A DNA stretch of 55,307 bases from Clostridiales bacterium UBA7044 (GCA_002493965.1 DLAP01000062.1:1-55307); one strand, 5' to 3'. Shown: positions 1 through 7,914, counted from the stretch's first letter. A program made the numbers and translations. The notes: generated from the letters alone by a model not told the origin.

Positions 1-90
1 AATCTGAATTTGGATAACTGCCAGTGGCTGTTATTCCATAATTTCCTGCGCACCGGCTCAGAATGACACGGTTTTTCGACAGCCCAGCAT

Positions 91-116
91 GCGGCGGTAA
101 CAAATGTTACCGCCGC
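91..116 (-). terminator. Hairpin downstream of the M29 aminopeptidase
   Basis: Inverted repeat with 11-bp perfect arms (GCGGCGGTAAC / GTTACCGCCGC) and a 4-nt loop, just past the stop of the minus-strand aminopeptidase gene. There is no strong T run, so it may be a weak terminator or a 3' stabilising stem. Positions 1-90 show no gene. Confidence 0.55.
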
Positions 117-144
117 AACCATTTTACCTTTCTCCCGTTTGCCC

Positions 145-1368
145 TCAGAATGCCCAGTTGCCACCCCGGAAAATGGGCACGGTTTTCCCGTCTTCGCAGA
201 TGGCGTCGATGTCCATGCTGTCGCAGCCGATCATGAAATCCTCGTGAATCATGGAGTCGTTAATGCCTAAGGCCCGGCACTCCTCCAATGTCTTATGCTC
301 AAAGTCCCGGATTGTGTCGGCAAAGCCCATGCCCAGGGCCAGGTGGCAGGCAGCGTTTTCGTCAAACAGTGTGTTATAGAACAGGATCCCGCTTTCGCAG
401 ATGGGGCTCTTCTGGGGCACCAGAGCGCACTCACCCAGGTAGGCCGCGCCCTCGTCCATGGCGACCATGGTCTTTAGCACGTCCTCCCCCTTCTTGGCGC
501 CCACTTCTACCACCTTGCCGCCCTCAAAACGGACAAAGAAGTCCTCAATGAGCAGTCCCCGGAAAGAAAGGGGCTTTGTGGCATAGACGATGCCCTCTGC
601 CTGGCCCTTCTTGGGAGAAATGAAGCATTCCTCCGTGGGAATGTTGGGGTTAAAGTAGATACCCTGGAGAGATTCGTCTCCGCCGCCCTTCCACTCCCCT
701 TCTTCGATCATACCCACCGTCAGGTCGGTGCCGTTGTCAGCGGTGTAGTGGAGGGAACGGATGTTCAGGCTGTTGAGATAGGCGCAGCGGCGGGCCAGGT
801 CGGCGTTATGCTCCTCCCAGGCCTTTACCGGATCCTCGTTTACCCGGGAGGTAAACAGGATGGCTTCCCACAGCTTTTCCATAGCGGCGCTGGTGCGCAT
901 GCCGGGAAATACCTTTTTCGCCCAGGCGGCGCCGGGGACGGCGGCAATGCACCACTGCTCCTTATTCTCCCGGCGGTCCCGATAGGGCTTCAGGATGGGA
1001 TATGCCATCTGATTGGCCTTGCTCACCTTTTCCATGTTGATCCCCTTCAGGCCATCGGGGTCCTCAGAAATCAGGTGAATCCGGGCAGGCAGAACCTGGC
1101 AGAAATGCTCCTGCTTTGCTTTCTGCCATTCGGTTACGGTTCCCAGGGTCTTTACATTCTGGTAGCGAACATGAAGCTTTTGCAGGGATGGATAGTCCCA
1201 CTCCACCACGACCTTTTTGGCCTTGGCTTTATAGGCTTCCTCCACCACCATAGCCACGAATTCCGGCTGGTCCAGATCGGCGTAAATCACAACCTCCTGG
1301 CCCTTCTGGACGTTGACGCCGCAACGAACGATCAATCGGGCGTATTCTCTTAAGACAGTTTTCTTCAT
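145..1368 (-). CDS. M29-family metallo-aminopeptidase (AmpS/AmpT-like)
   Basis: A 407-residue cytoplasmic aminopeptidase of the M29 (thermophilic aminopeptidase) family, which removes N-terminal residues from peptides with a two-metal centre. The length is normal for the family. Candidate metal ligands fall in the usual order: E247 in PTEECF, E313 in LGECAL, H342 in NAACHLALG, and H375/D377 in MIHEDF. No signal peptide is visible. The gene is alone in its transcript, with its own promoter (-35 TTGACC, -10 TAAGAT, 17-bp spacing) in the divergent gap to the homocysteine methyltransferase. Family assignment is firm. The peptide preference cannot be read from sequence. Confidence 0.93.
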   Translation of the reverse strand: MKKTVLREYARLIVRCGVNVQKGQEVVIYADLDQPEFVAMVVEEAYKAKAKKVVVEWDYPSLQKLHVRYQNVKTLGTVTEWQKAKQEHFCQVLPARIHLISEDPDGLKGINMEKVSKANQMAYPILKPYRDRRENKEQWCIAAVPGAAWAKKVFPGMRTSAAMEKLWEAILFTSRVNEDPVKAWEEHNADLARRCAYLNSLNIRSLHYTADNGTDLTVGMIEEGEWKGGGDESLQGIYFNPNIPTEECFISPKKGQAEGIVYATKPLSFRGLLIEDFFVRFEGGKVVEVGAKKGEDVLKTMVAMDEGAAYLGECALVPQKSPICESGILFYNTLFDENAACHLALGMGFADTIRDFEHKTLEECRALGINDSMIHEDFMIGCDSMDIDAICEDGKTVPIFRGGNWAF

Positions 1369-1400
1369 AGAAGATGCTCCTTTGTTTTTGAGTTTTTACT

Positions 1401-1429
1401 ATCTTACCAGATTTTACCCAAAAGGTCAA
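1401..1429 (-). promoter_or_regulatory. Promoter of the M29 aminopeptidase gene
   Basis: On the minus strand, TTGACC (1424-1429) and TAAGAT (1401-1406) are separated by 17 bp, a good vegetative sigma-A promoter pointing into the aminopeptidase gene. Confidence 0.7.
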
Positions 1430-1443
1430 TCCGGAATCCATGC

Positions 1444-1472
1444 TTGCATTGTGATATGGATTCGGGTATAAT
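1444..1472 (+). promoter_or_regulatory. Promoter of the homocysteine methyltransferase gene
   Basis: TTGCAT (1444-1449), 17 bp, TATAAT (1467-1472). Transcription would begin near 1479, which rules out in-frame starts at or before that point and supports the ATG at 1501. Confidence 0.75.
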
Positions 1473-1500
1473 GACAAAAACAGGAAAAGAGGAAGAAACC

Positions 1501-2382
1501 ATGCTTTCAAGAGAAGCCTTTCAGGAGAAAGTAAAAACCGGCCTGCGCCTGCTGGATGGGGCCACCGGCTCCAATCTCCGTGCCGCCGGAATGCCCAAGG
1601 GCTGCTGCACCGAGCAGTGGGTATTGGAGCACCCCGAACCGCTCATTGCCCTCCAGCGGGGCTATGCCCAGGCGGGCAGCCAAATCATCTACGCCCCCAC
1701 CTTCCAGGCCCAGCCCATTGCCCTGAAGGCCGTGGGCCTGGAAAACCAGACGGAGGCAATCAATGCGGCACTGGTTTCCCTGTCCCGCTCTGCCGCTCCC
1801 GGCTGTCTTATCGCCGGAGACCTGACCACCCTGGCTACCTTCTGCGACAGCTGGGATCCGAAGTGCTTTGACCTGCTGGTGGAAAATTACCGTCGCCAGA
1901 TCCGGGGGCTTATGGACGGCGGGGCCGACCTACTGGCAGCGGAAACCCTGCTGTATTCCCAGGAAGCGGAGGCCATCCTCACAGCCGCCGAGCTGGAAGG
2001 GGCCGGGGCCGCTCTCTATACCTTTACCATGCAGCCCGACGGCTCCCTGTTCTCCGGCGCCGACGCAGCTCCCATCCTGCGGGAGCTGGAACAGGCAGGG
2101 GCCGCCGCCGTGGGCTTTAACTGCGTGGCAGCGGACAATATGACCCCCTATCTTGTGAGTAAGCTGCGCCGGTACGTGAAAATCCCCCTGGTCTGCAAGC
2201 CCAACGCCGGGATTCCCGTGATTAACGATCAGGGGATTGCGGAATATGACATGGAGCCGGAAGCATTCCGGGACATCATTTTACAGTGTAAGCAAAATGG
2301 CGCGTACATTCTGGGAGGCTGCTGCGGCACCACGCCTGCCCATATCGCCGCGGTGAAAAACGCCCTTGGACCCTGCCTTTAA
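1501..2382 (+). CDS. Homocysteine S-methyltransferase family protein
   Basis: A 293-residue enzyme of the zinc-dependent homocysteine S-methyltransferase family (MmuM / MetH N-terminal module), which transfers a methyl group to homocysteine to make methionine. The three zinc-thiolate ligands are all present: C208 in the GFNC motif and C274/C275 in the GGCCGT motif. Start choice: the ATG at 1501 follows the purine-rich GAGGAAG and lies just downstream of the predicted transcription start, so the upstream in-frame ATG at 1444 is rejected. There is no cobalamin or folate domain, so the donor is probably S-methylmethionine or SAM, or a partner protein carries the methyl group. It may recycle homocysteine made by the luxS/mtnN pair further along, though the genes are not linked. 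Confidence 0.9.
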   Translation: MLSREAFQEKVKTGLRLLDGATGSNLRAAGMPKGCCTEQWVLEHPEPLIALQRGYAQAGSQIIYAPTFQAQPIALKAVGLENQTEAINAALVSLSRSAAPGCLIAGDLTTLATFCDSWDPKCFDLLVENYRRQIRGLMDGGADLLAAETLLYSQEAEAILTAAELEGAGAALYTFTMQPDGSLFSGADAAPILRELEQAGAAAVGFNCVAADNMTPYLVSKLRRYVKIPLVCKPNAGIPVINDQGIAEYDMEPEAFRDIILQCKQNGAYILGGCCGTTPAHIAAVKNALGPCL

Positions 2383-2409
2383 AATTTGTTTAAAATTTGT
2401 TCATTTTTC

Positions 2410-2438
2410 TTGCCAAGCCGTCAAAACTCTGTTATACT
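2410..2438 (+). promoter_or_regulatory. Promoter of the E2-like acyltransferase / birA operon
   Basis: TTGCCA (2410-2415), 17 bp, TATACT (2433-2438). The predicted +1 (about 2445) is almost on top of the ATG at 2448, so the first gene may be translated from a nearly leaderless mRNA. Confidence 0.65.
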
Positions 2439-2447
2439 ATGTCTGTT

Positions 2448-3866
2448 ATGAAAAATAGAACTCACTTCTACGTCAGCCGTAAAAACGCGCTGACCTGGCT
2501 GATGGCGCTGTGTCTGGCAGCTTCGGCAGTGACCCGCATTTGGTTTCTCGGTATGAAAGGAACCGATGAACCTACATATGTGTGGAGTCAAATCATTCTG
2601 CCTCTGACCGCTACCACACTCTACGCGCTCATCGCCCTTTTTGACGGCAAGGAACACTTCTTCCGCACCGCCGTTCCCGTCTGGATGGCCGCCCTGTACT
2701 GTGGTCTGGTCCTCCAGCGCACCGTTGGCAGCCGCCTGATGCTGGCGCTGTTCTGGATCGCGCTGATCTTCTTTGCCTCCCTTTACACCGATGTTGTCAC
2801 CGGAAACCGCACCCATACCGCCCTTCCCATTATTCTGGTTTCCCTGGTCCCCCTGCTTTTCCTGCTGTATTACTGCCGGGGCGCCCTGCTGCATCTGGAC
2901 ACCAGAGTGGTGCTGGTCTTCCTGCCGGATATTCTGGCCCTTCTGGGTGCGGCGCTAATCAGCTTTGCCGTGCGGATGGCTCCTCAGGGAGAATACCACC
3001 CCACCTGGGGCGATCGGAGCGACGGACGGCGCATTCGCTCCATTCCCGCCATGTCTCAGATAGTTCCCTACATCATGGTGGAGCGGAACGAATCCTGCAA
3101 TCTCTTCTCCGAATCCCTGGAGATCACCCACATTGACCGCTACATCCGGCAAAAGCGGAAAGAGGGGCTTACCAGCTTTGGCATTAACCATGTGCTGCTG
3201 GCCGCCTATTGCCGGGCAGTCTGCCGCTACCCCGGTCTGAACCGGTTCGTATCCGGGCAGAAGGTCTACTCCCGCGGGGAGGACATTCAGTACAGTATGA
3301 CCATCAAGAAGGAAATGCGTGCCGACTCCCCGGACACCTGCATCAAGGTCCATTTAAGCCCCCGGGATACCGCCGATGATGTGTATCGCAAGTTCCAGTC
3401 CGCCGTGGACGAGGTTAAAAATACGCCTCTGGATTCCAGCTTCGACAACACCGCTGGGCTTTTGACCCTGATTCCCGGCGTGTTTTTGAAGTTCACCGTG
3501 TGGCTGCTAAAGCTACTGGATTATTTTGGCCTGCTGCCGAAATTCCTGCTGGAGGTCAGTCCCTTCCACGGCTCTCTGTTCATGACCTCCATGGGCAGCC
3601 TGGGCATCCCGCCCATCTACCATCATCTGTATAACTTCGGCAACATGCCGGTGTTCGGCGCCTTTGGCATGAAGCGCCGGGCTACAGAGGTTCTGGAGGA
3701 CGGCACTGTGGTGCTGAGAAAGTTCGTGGATCTGAAGTTTACCATGGACGAGCGGATCCTGGACGGCTACTACTACGCCGCCTTCTTCAAACACTATAAA
3801 CGCATCCTGCAGCACCCGGAAATTCTGGACCAGCCTCCCGAGGAAGTTCTCCAGGACATCGACTAA
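2448..3866 (+). CDS. Membrane-anchored 2-oxoacid dehydrogenase E2-like acyltransferase
   Basis: About 472 residues. The first ~175 residues contain about five hydrophobic segments. The rest looks like the catalytic (chloramphenicol-acetyltransferase fold) domain of dihydrolipoamide acyltransferases, beginning near SQIVPYIM (about residue 203) with the typical TSMGSLG stretch and the C-terminal active-site loop. There is no lipoyl or E3-binding domain, and no E1/E3 gene nearby. The family motif HxxxDG is here ERILDG (435-440): the catalytic histidine is replaced by glutamate while the aspartate-glycine pair is kept. It could still transfer acyl groups by another mechanism, or act as a binding protein. 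The start at 2448 lacks a clear ribosome binding site. birA follows after 3 bp and is surely co-transcribed. The substrate is unknown. Confidence 0.75.
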   Translation: MKNRTHFYVSRKNALTWLMALCLAASAVTRIWFLGMKGTDEPTYVWSQIILPLTATTLYALIALFDGKEHFFRTAVPVWMAALYCGLVLQRTVGSRLMLALFWIALIFFASLYTDVVTGNRTHTALPIILVSLVPLLFLLYYCRGALLHLDTRVVLVFLPDILALLGAALISFAVRMAPQGEYHPTWGDRSDGRRIRSIPAMSQIVPYIMVERNESCNLFSESLEITHIDRYIRQKRKEGLTSFGINHVLLAAYCRAVCRYPGLNRFVSGQKVYSRGEDIQYSMTIKKEMRADSPDTCIKVHLSPRDTADDVYRKFQSAVDEVKNTPLDSSFDNTAGLLTLIPGVFLKFTVWLLKLLDYFGLLPKFLLEVSPFHGSLFMTSMGSLGIPPIYHHLYNFGNMPVFGAFGMKRRATEVLEDGTVVLRKFVDLKFTMDERILDGYYYAAFFKHYKRILQHPEILDQPPEEVLQDID

Positions 3867-3869
3867 GGT

Positions 3870-4667
3870 ATGAAAGACGAAATTCTGTCCCTCCTCTCCC
3901 CCCAGTATCCCTGGCGGGAAACTCTCGCTTACTTCCCTGAAATCGACTCCACCAACAGCAGGCTCAAACAGCTTGCCCAGGAGGGCACGCCTGCGGGTAC
4001 CGCTTTGATTGCCGGACATCAGACGGGCGGTCGGGGCAGGAAGGGGCGAAGCTTCTTCTCCCCCGAGGGCGTGGGCATCTACTTAAGCATTCTGCTCCGG
4101 CCCCAATGCGAGGCAGCCCAGTTGATGCACCTGACCTGCGCCACAGCCGTCGCCATGTGCGACGCCATGGAGCGCGTCACCGGAGTTCGTCCCGGCATTA
4201 AATGGACCAACGATCTAGTGTTTGGTACCCGAAAGCTCAGCGGAATTCTGACGGAGCTGGGCTTTACCCCCCAGGGAGGCCTGGACTACGCCGTTGTCGG
4301 CATTGGTGTCAACTGCTGCCAGCGAGAGACAGACTTTCCCCCAGAGATCCGGGATATGGCAGGCTCTCTTGCCATGATGACCGGGAAGAATATTGACCGT
4401 GCCCAGGTGGCCGCCTCCATGCTGGACGCCCTGTACCGGATGAACGAAACCCTCCTTACCGGGGTGGATGCCATGTTTACCCAGTATCGCAAGGACTGTG
4501 TTACTTTGGGTCATCCCGTTTCCTTGGTGCGAGGAGGGGAGGTTCGCCACGCCTTCGCGGAAACCGTGGATGAAGCGGGCGCTCTGGTGGTTCGTTACCC
4601 CGACGGTCATCGGGAAGCGGTCAATTCCGGAGAGGTCAGCGTCCGGGGAATGTACGGATATCTATAA
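3870..4667 (+). CDS. birA: Biotin--[acetyl-CoA-carboxylase] ligase, short form
   Basis: A 265-residue biotin protein ligase that activates biotin to biotinyl-AMP and attaches it to the lysine of biotin carboxyl carrier proteins. The nucleotide/biotin loop GRGRKGR (about residues 53-59) and the KWTNDL motif with the active lysine (about residue 111) are intact, and the C-terminal SH3-like cap is present. The N-terminal winged helix of regulatory BirA is missing, so this is a group I (non-repressor) enzyme. It starts 3 bp after the E2-like gene and shares its operon. Co-expression with an acyltransferase-like protein is suggestive of carrier-protein metabolism but proves no link. Confidence 0.93.
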   Translation: MKDEILSLLSPQYPWRETLAYFPEIDSTNSRLKQLAQEGTPAGTALIAGHQTGGRGRKGRSFFSPEGVGIYLSILLRPQCEAAQLMHLTCATAVAMCDAMERVTGVRPGIKWTNDLVFGTRKLSGILTELGFTPQGGLDYAVVGIGVNCCQRETDFPPEIRDMAGSLAMMTGKNIDRAQVAASMLDALYRMNETLLTGVDAMFTQYRKDCVTLGHPVSLVRGGEVRHAFAETVDEAGALVVRYPDGHREAVNSGEVSVRGMYGYL

Positions 4668-4703
4668 AATCATGTATTTTCTGTAAAATTCGGAGAATCC
4701 TTC

Positions 4704-4732
4704 TTGCTTTTTTCCCAGGGATTGGTTATACT
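4704..4732 (+). promoter_or_regulatory. Promoter of the small acidic protein gene
   Basis: TTGCTT (4704-4709), 17 bp, TATACT (4727-4732), followed by a GGAGG ribosome binding site at 4757-4761. Confidence 0.65.
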
Positions 4733-4769
4733 AAGTGTTAGATAATAAAACCGTATGGAGGTTATGCAC

Positions 4770-5081
4770 ATGAAAAATCTGATTAAGGTCCTGACTGCTC
4801 TGGCCGCCGTTGTTGGTGCCGTATACGCCGTTGCCACCTATGGCGAGGAGATCGTTGCCTGGGCAAAGCGCATTCTGTCGAAGCTGCCCAAGTGCCCTTG
4901 CTGCAAAGAGTGCGATGTCGCCGAGGAAACCGAGGAAGCGCCCGCAGAGGAAGTTCCTGCCGCTGAGGAGGCTCCCGCCGCCGAGGAAGCACCCGCTGCC
5001 GAAGAAGTGCCCGTAGAGGAAGCTCCTGCCGAAGTGCCCGCTTCCGAGCCTGTGGCAGAGGACAACGATTTCGCCGAATAA
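4770..5081 (+). CDS. Small membrane-anchored protein with acidic Glu/Ala/Pro repeat tail
   Basis: About 103 residues from the ATG at 4770, chosen because GGAGG lies 8 bp upstream (an ATG at 4755 precedes that site). Residues ~4-25 form a hydrophobic helix. Next comes a short basic-amphipathic segment, then a cysteine cluster CPCCKEC (about residues 36-42). The last ~55 residues are low complexity, built from repeats of the type APAAEE / EEVP, very acidic and proline-rich. The gene is monocistronic, with its own promoter and a strong terminator. I do not recognise a family. The four cysteines could bind a metal or form a redox site, and the tail resembles a cell-wall-spanning or disordered spacer. 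The topology is not settled. Confidence 0.75.
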   Translation: MKNLIKVLTALAAVVGAVYAVATYGEEIVAWAKRILSKLPKCPCCKECDVAEETEEAPAEEVPAAEEAPAAEEAPAAEEVPVEEAPAEVPASEPVAEDNDFAE

Positions 5082-5097
5082 GTCTCCTATGAGAATA

Positions 5098-5127
5098 CGC
5101 CCGAAGCATCACGCTTCGGGCGTTTTT
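5098..5127 (+). terminator. Rho-independent terminator
   Basis: Perfect 10-bp stem CGCCCGAAGC / GCTTCGGGCG, 5-nt loop, then TTTTT, directly after the small acidic protein gene. Confidence 0.92.
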
Positions 5128-5141
5128 CATGTCTCGCAATA

Positions 5142-5218
5142 TTGCAAAGTTTATTTTACATTTTTTGCAAAGCATGCTTGACAAATATGCACGGGTATGC
5201 TATATTACTTTTGCAAAG
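5142..5218 (+). promoter_or_regulatory. Promoter with three TTGCAAAG repeats (likely Xre autoregulatory site)
   Basis: A near-consensus promoter (TTGACA 5178-5183, 17 bp, TATATT 5201-5206) is surrounded by three identical 8-mers TTGCAAAG at 5142, 5165 and 5211. The distances are 23 and 46 bp, both multiples of 23. The middle copy sits just upstream of the -35 and the last just downstream of the -10. This is the arrangement expected of an operator for the Xre protein encoded next. Confidence 0.6.
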
Positions 5219-5273
5219 TTAACTTAGCATATTCTCAAAGCGGACGCGCCTAGAGAATCCAAAAGGAGAATCC

Positions 5274-5483
5274 ATGAAAACAAAAATTCGCGAACTTCGC
5301 AAAGCCCATAAGCTGTCCCAGGAGGAACTGGCCGCTGCCGTGGGTACCACACGGCAGACCATCACTTCCATCGAGGTAGAAAAGTATACCGCGTCCCTTC
5401 CCCTGGCCTACCGGATCGCCCATTACTTCGGGCTGACCATTGAGGAAGTATTTGATTTTTCGGATTTGGAGGAATCCCTATGA
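5274..5483 (+). CDS. Xre/Cro-family transcriptional regulator, single HTH domain
   Basis: A 69-residue protein that is only a helix-turn-helix of the Cro/CI type. The recognition segment SQEELAAAVGTTRQTITSIE spans about residues 15-34. This is the very common short regulator placed before a membrane protein in Firmicutes. The ribosome binding site is AAAGGAGAA. Its stop overlaps the start of the next gene by 4 bp (ATGA), so the two are translationally coupled. Three TTGCAAAG copies around its promoter suggest autoregulation. The signal it answers to is unknown. Confidence 0.9.
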   Translation: MKTKIRELRKAHKLSQEELAAAVGTTRQTITSIEVEKYTASLPLAYRIAHYFGLTIEEVFDFSDLEESL

Positions 5484-5950
5484 AAAATTTCAGAGAAAAG
5501 TTAAAAATTGACAATATCGTATCTGGCATCGGCTGCGCCATACTGCTGGTGTTCGGCTTTCTTTCCGTCGCCGGAGAGACGGGGCTGATCCCCGCGTTCA
5601 CCCCGGCGGCGGGGGATTCCCATTGGCAGTCCCAGTGGCGGGGCTTCATTCTGGGCGCTTCCACAGGCATTCTGGCCCTGATGCTTTTCGGACTGATCCG
5701 CAATCTCCGGGCCATGAAGGACGAGGAAAAGCTCCGAAAGCTGTACATTAAGTGCCACGATGAGCGCACCATTCAAGTGCAGACCTCCGCCCAGGCCGCC
5801 GGCCTGCGGACAGCGCTGATTCTCGGCATTGTGGCCGTGGTAGTCGCCGGGTATTTCAGCGTTACGGTCAGCATGACCATCCTAGCCTGTGTGCTGTTTA
5901 CAAGCTTGATTACCGTGGGCTTTAAGCTTTACTATCACAAGAAGCTGTGA
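5480..5950 (+). CDS. Multi-pass membrane protein paired with the Xre regulator
   Basis: A 156-residue protein with about four membrane helices: near residues 12-33, 50-70, 103-122 and 125-147. Between the second and third is a charged cytoplasmic loop. It overlaps the Xre gene by 4 bp and ends at a strong terminator, so the two form a two-gene operon. Such pairs are widespread in Clostridia, and I know of no proven function. It may sense or respond to envelope stress, but nothing in the sequence shows this. Confidence 0.8.
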   Translation: MKNFREKLKIDNIVSGIGCAILLVFGFLSVAGETGLIPAFTPAAGDSHWQSQWRGFILGASTGILALMLFGLIRNLRAMKDEEKLRKLYIKCHDERTIQVQTSAQAAGLRTALILGIVAVVVAGYFSVTVSMTILACVLFTSLITVGFKLYYHKKL

Positions 5951-5960
5951 GAACCAAACA

Positions 5961-6003
5961 AAACCGCCGTCAAAGACGAAATGTCCTTGACGGCGGTTTT
6001 GTT
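5961..6003 (+). terminator. Strong terminator, possibly bidirectional
   Basis: 13-bp perfect arms AAACCGCCGTCAA (5961-5973) and TTGACGGCGGTTT (5987-5999) followed by T-rich sequence on the plus strand, with A-rich sequence before it. It separates convergent genes. Confidence 0.9.
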
Positions 6004-6029
6004 CCTTTTTCCCGGCAAGCCAGAAGCTA

Positions 6030-6413
6030 TCACCCTGTAATTTCAATCAGGTTTCCTTCAATGCCGACTATGCAGCTTTCGTAATATCCGTCACCTGTTG
6101 TTCTTGGCCCGCTTACAATGGGATAGCCATCGTTTCTCAGCCGGTCAGTCAGTTCATTTACCGCTTCCCGGCTTCCCAATTGGAAGGCAATGTGGATAAA
6201 ACCAGTTTGATTTGGCTGCTTTTCCCCATCCACCATATTGGGCCTATGCATGATCTCCAGCCTTGCCCCATCCTCAAAGGATAGAAAATAGGACCGGAAA
6301 TTTGTTTTTGTATTATGATATCCCTGATTGGACTTGGCGTCAAAGTATTTTACGAAAAAATCTCTTGCCTTTTCCAGGTCGTTTACATGCATGGCAATGT
6401 GTTCTATCCGCAA
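6030..6413 (-). CDS. VOC (glyoxalase/bleomycin resistance) superfamily protein
   Basis: A 127-residue single VOC module with the two beta-alpha-beta-beta-beta halves. The N-terminal IEHIAMHVNDL supplies His5 as a likely metal ligand. The other candidates lie in LEIMHRP (about residue 54), GFIHIAFQLG (about residue 75) and the C-terminal NLIEI glutamate. Proteins of this size usually act as dimers in lyase, dioxygenase or drug-binding reactions. The reaction cannot be assigned. The gene is 11 bp downstream of the DUF1934 gene on the same strand and probably the last gene of the ddl operon. Confidence 0.85.
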   Translation of the reverse strand: MRIEHIAMHVNDLEKARDFFVKYFDAKSNQGYHNTKTNFRSYFLSFEDGARLEIMHRPNMVDGEKQPNQTGFIHIAFQLGSREAVNELTDRLRNDGYPIVSGPRTTGDGYYESCIVGIEGNLIEITG

Positions 6414-6424
6414 ATTTTACTCCT

Positions 6425-6847
6425 TTATTTAGCCCGAATGTCCAGGTGGTAGTCAATAACCCCGGCTTCGGCGTTTTCGATGTTGATGTTGTAGGAAAGG
6501 TCGATGGTGCCGCCGTCCGGAACGATGTCAAAAAACACACTTGTGGCCTTCACCGTCAGCAGCAAAGCGCCGAAGGGCATCTGGTACAGGGAATCGTGCT
6601 CCACGCCCTCCTGGAAAACCATCTGGGAATTTAATGCCCCCTCCCGGGTCAGGATCACCTTCCCCGGCTCTACCCGGAAGGTGGTGGTGACGCCCTCCAG
6701 CCCCGTCAGGGCGCTTTCCTGGTAGGCGATATCCCAGACGCCGTTTCGGAACTCCATGGTGCCCTCTGTGGTCAGTTCGATTGTTTCCGGCTCCTGTTCT
6801 CCGTAGCTCTGGCGGCCCTGGATAAACAGCATCACATCCTTTTTCAC
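6425..6847 (-). CDS. DUF1934 family beta-barrel protein (YwiB-like)
   Basis: A 140-residue protein of the DUF1934/YwiB family, a calycin-like beta-barrel made of alternating strands (for example FRVEPGKVILTREG and LLTVKATSVFFDIV). Members are common in Firmicutes and have no established function. Its ATG overlaps the TGA of the D-alanine ligase gene by 4 bp, which implies translational coupling and co-expression with cell-wall synthesis. No signal peptide. Family assignment is good. Any role in peptidoglycan metabolism is only inferred from position. Confidence 0.85.
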   Translation of the reverse strand: MKKDVMLFIQGRQSYGEQEPETIELTTEGTMEFRNGVWDIAYQESALTGLEGVTTTFRVEPGKVILTREGALNSQMVFQEGVEHDSLYQMPFGALLLTVKATSVFFDIVPDGGTIDLSYNINIENAEAGVIDYHLDIRAK

Positions 6848-7914
6848 GCTTTTCCCTCCATAGCCAGGTGCAGCAGCGTGTCGATGAGCTGGGAGTATTC
6901 CATTCCACTGGCGGCAAACAGCTTGGGGTACATGGAGATGGAGGTAAAGCCCGGAATGGTGTTGATCTCATTGAAGATCACTTTTGTTTCCGCAAAGGTC
7001 ACAAAGAAGTCCACCCGGCTTAAGCCCCGGCAGCCCAGGGCCCTGTAGACCTTCACCGCCAAAGCGCGGATCGTCTCGGCTGTCTCCGCCGGGATCCGGG
7101 CGGGGATATAGCAGGTGGAGGTGTCAGTCAGGTACTTGGCGTCATAGTCGTAAAACTCCGCCCCGGAGTCGATCTCGCCGCAGACGGAGGCCACCGGCTC
7201 TTCATTGCCCAGAACAGCCACCTCAATCTCCCGGCCCGGGATAAACTCCTCCACCAGAATCTTGTCGTCAAACCGGGCAGCTTCCTTCAGCGCCGCTTTC
7301 AGCTTCTCCCGATTCCCTGCCTTGGACACGCCCACAGAGGAGCCGGTACCCGCAGGCTTGACGAACATGGGGTAGGCAAACCTTGCTTCCAGGGCGTCCA
7401 GGGTGCTTTCCATGTCTTTTTTAAGCCGTTTTCCAATGACCAGCTGCCATGCCGCCTGGGGCACCCCGGCGTGATCCGCCACCAGCTTGGTCAGGGTCTT
7501 ATCCATAGCCACAGCGGAGGCGGCAACCTGGGGACCTACATAGGGGACCCCTGCCATTTGCAGCAGGCCCTGCATGGCCCCGTCCTCCCCGTTCTCTCCG
7601 TGAAGCACCGGGAATACCACGTCGATAGGCTTTGCCGTCACCCGGTCGCCATCAAAGAGCAGCAATCCCTCTCCCCGGACGGGAGACAGGGCCGCCTTCC
7701 GGTTGCCCGGATGGTTTACCCAGGTTTTTTTCGGCAGGCTTGCGTAATCCGTGCCGCCGTAGTAAATCCACTGCCCCTCCCGGGTAATGCCCACCGGGAG
7801 AATTTCATACTGGGTCTTGTCAATGTTGTTCAGCACCGATTCCGCGGAGCGCAGAGATACCTCATGCTCCGGACTGATGCCGCCAAATAAAACACAAACG
7901 TTCCATTTTTTCAC
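6844..7914 (-). CDS. ddl: D-alanine--D-alanine ligase
   Basis: An ATP-grasp ligase that joins two D-alanines for the peptidoglycan precursor. I start it at the GTG at 7914, which has GAGGCGAC upstream and opens the standard KKWNVCVLFGGISPEHEVS sequence. This gives 356 residues, the usual Ddl length. The ORF remains open for another 43 codons upstream, but those do not resemble Ddl. Key parts are present: HGENGEDG (substrate loop), the ATP-grasp lid GTGSSVGVSK, and the C-terminal EINTIPGF motif that binds magnesium and D-Ala. It forms an operon with DUF1934, while murC lies nearby on the same strand with its own promoter. Confidence 0.95.
   Translation of the reverse strand: MKKWNVCVLFGGISPEHEVSLRSAESVLNNIDKTQYEILPVGITREGQWIYYGGTDYASLPKKTWVNHPGNRKAALSPVRGEGLLLFDGDRVTAKPIDVVFPVLHGENGEDGAMQGLLQMAGVPYVGPQVAASAVAMDKTLTKLVADHAGVPQAAWQLVIGKRLKKDMESTLDALEARFAYPMFVKPAGTGSSVGVSKAGNREKLKAALKEAARFDDKILVEEFIPGREIEVAVLGNEEPVASVCGEIDSGAEFYDYDAKYLTDTSTCYIPARIPAETAETIRALAVKVYRALGCRGLSRVDFFVTFAETKVIFNEINTIPGFTSISMYPKLFAASGMEYSQLIDTLLHLAMEGKA

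Noticed and set aside
1229..1510. Minus-strand open frame across the start of the aminopeptidase gene and the divergent promoter region.
   Set aside because: It overlaps a well-supported gene and both promoters in another frame, and its protein has no recognisable features.
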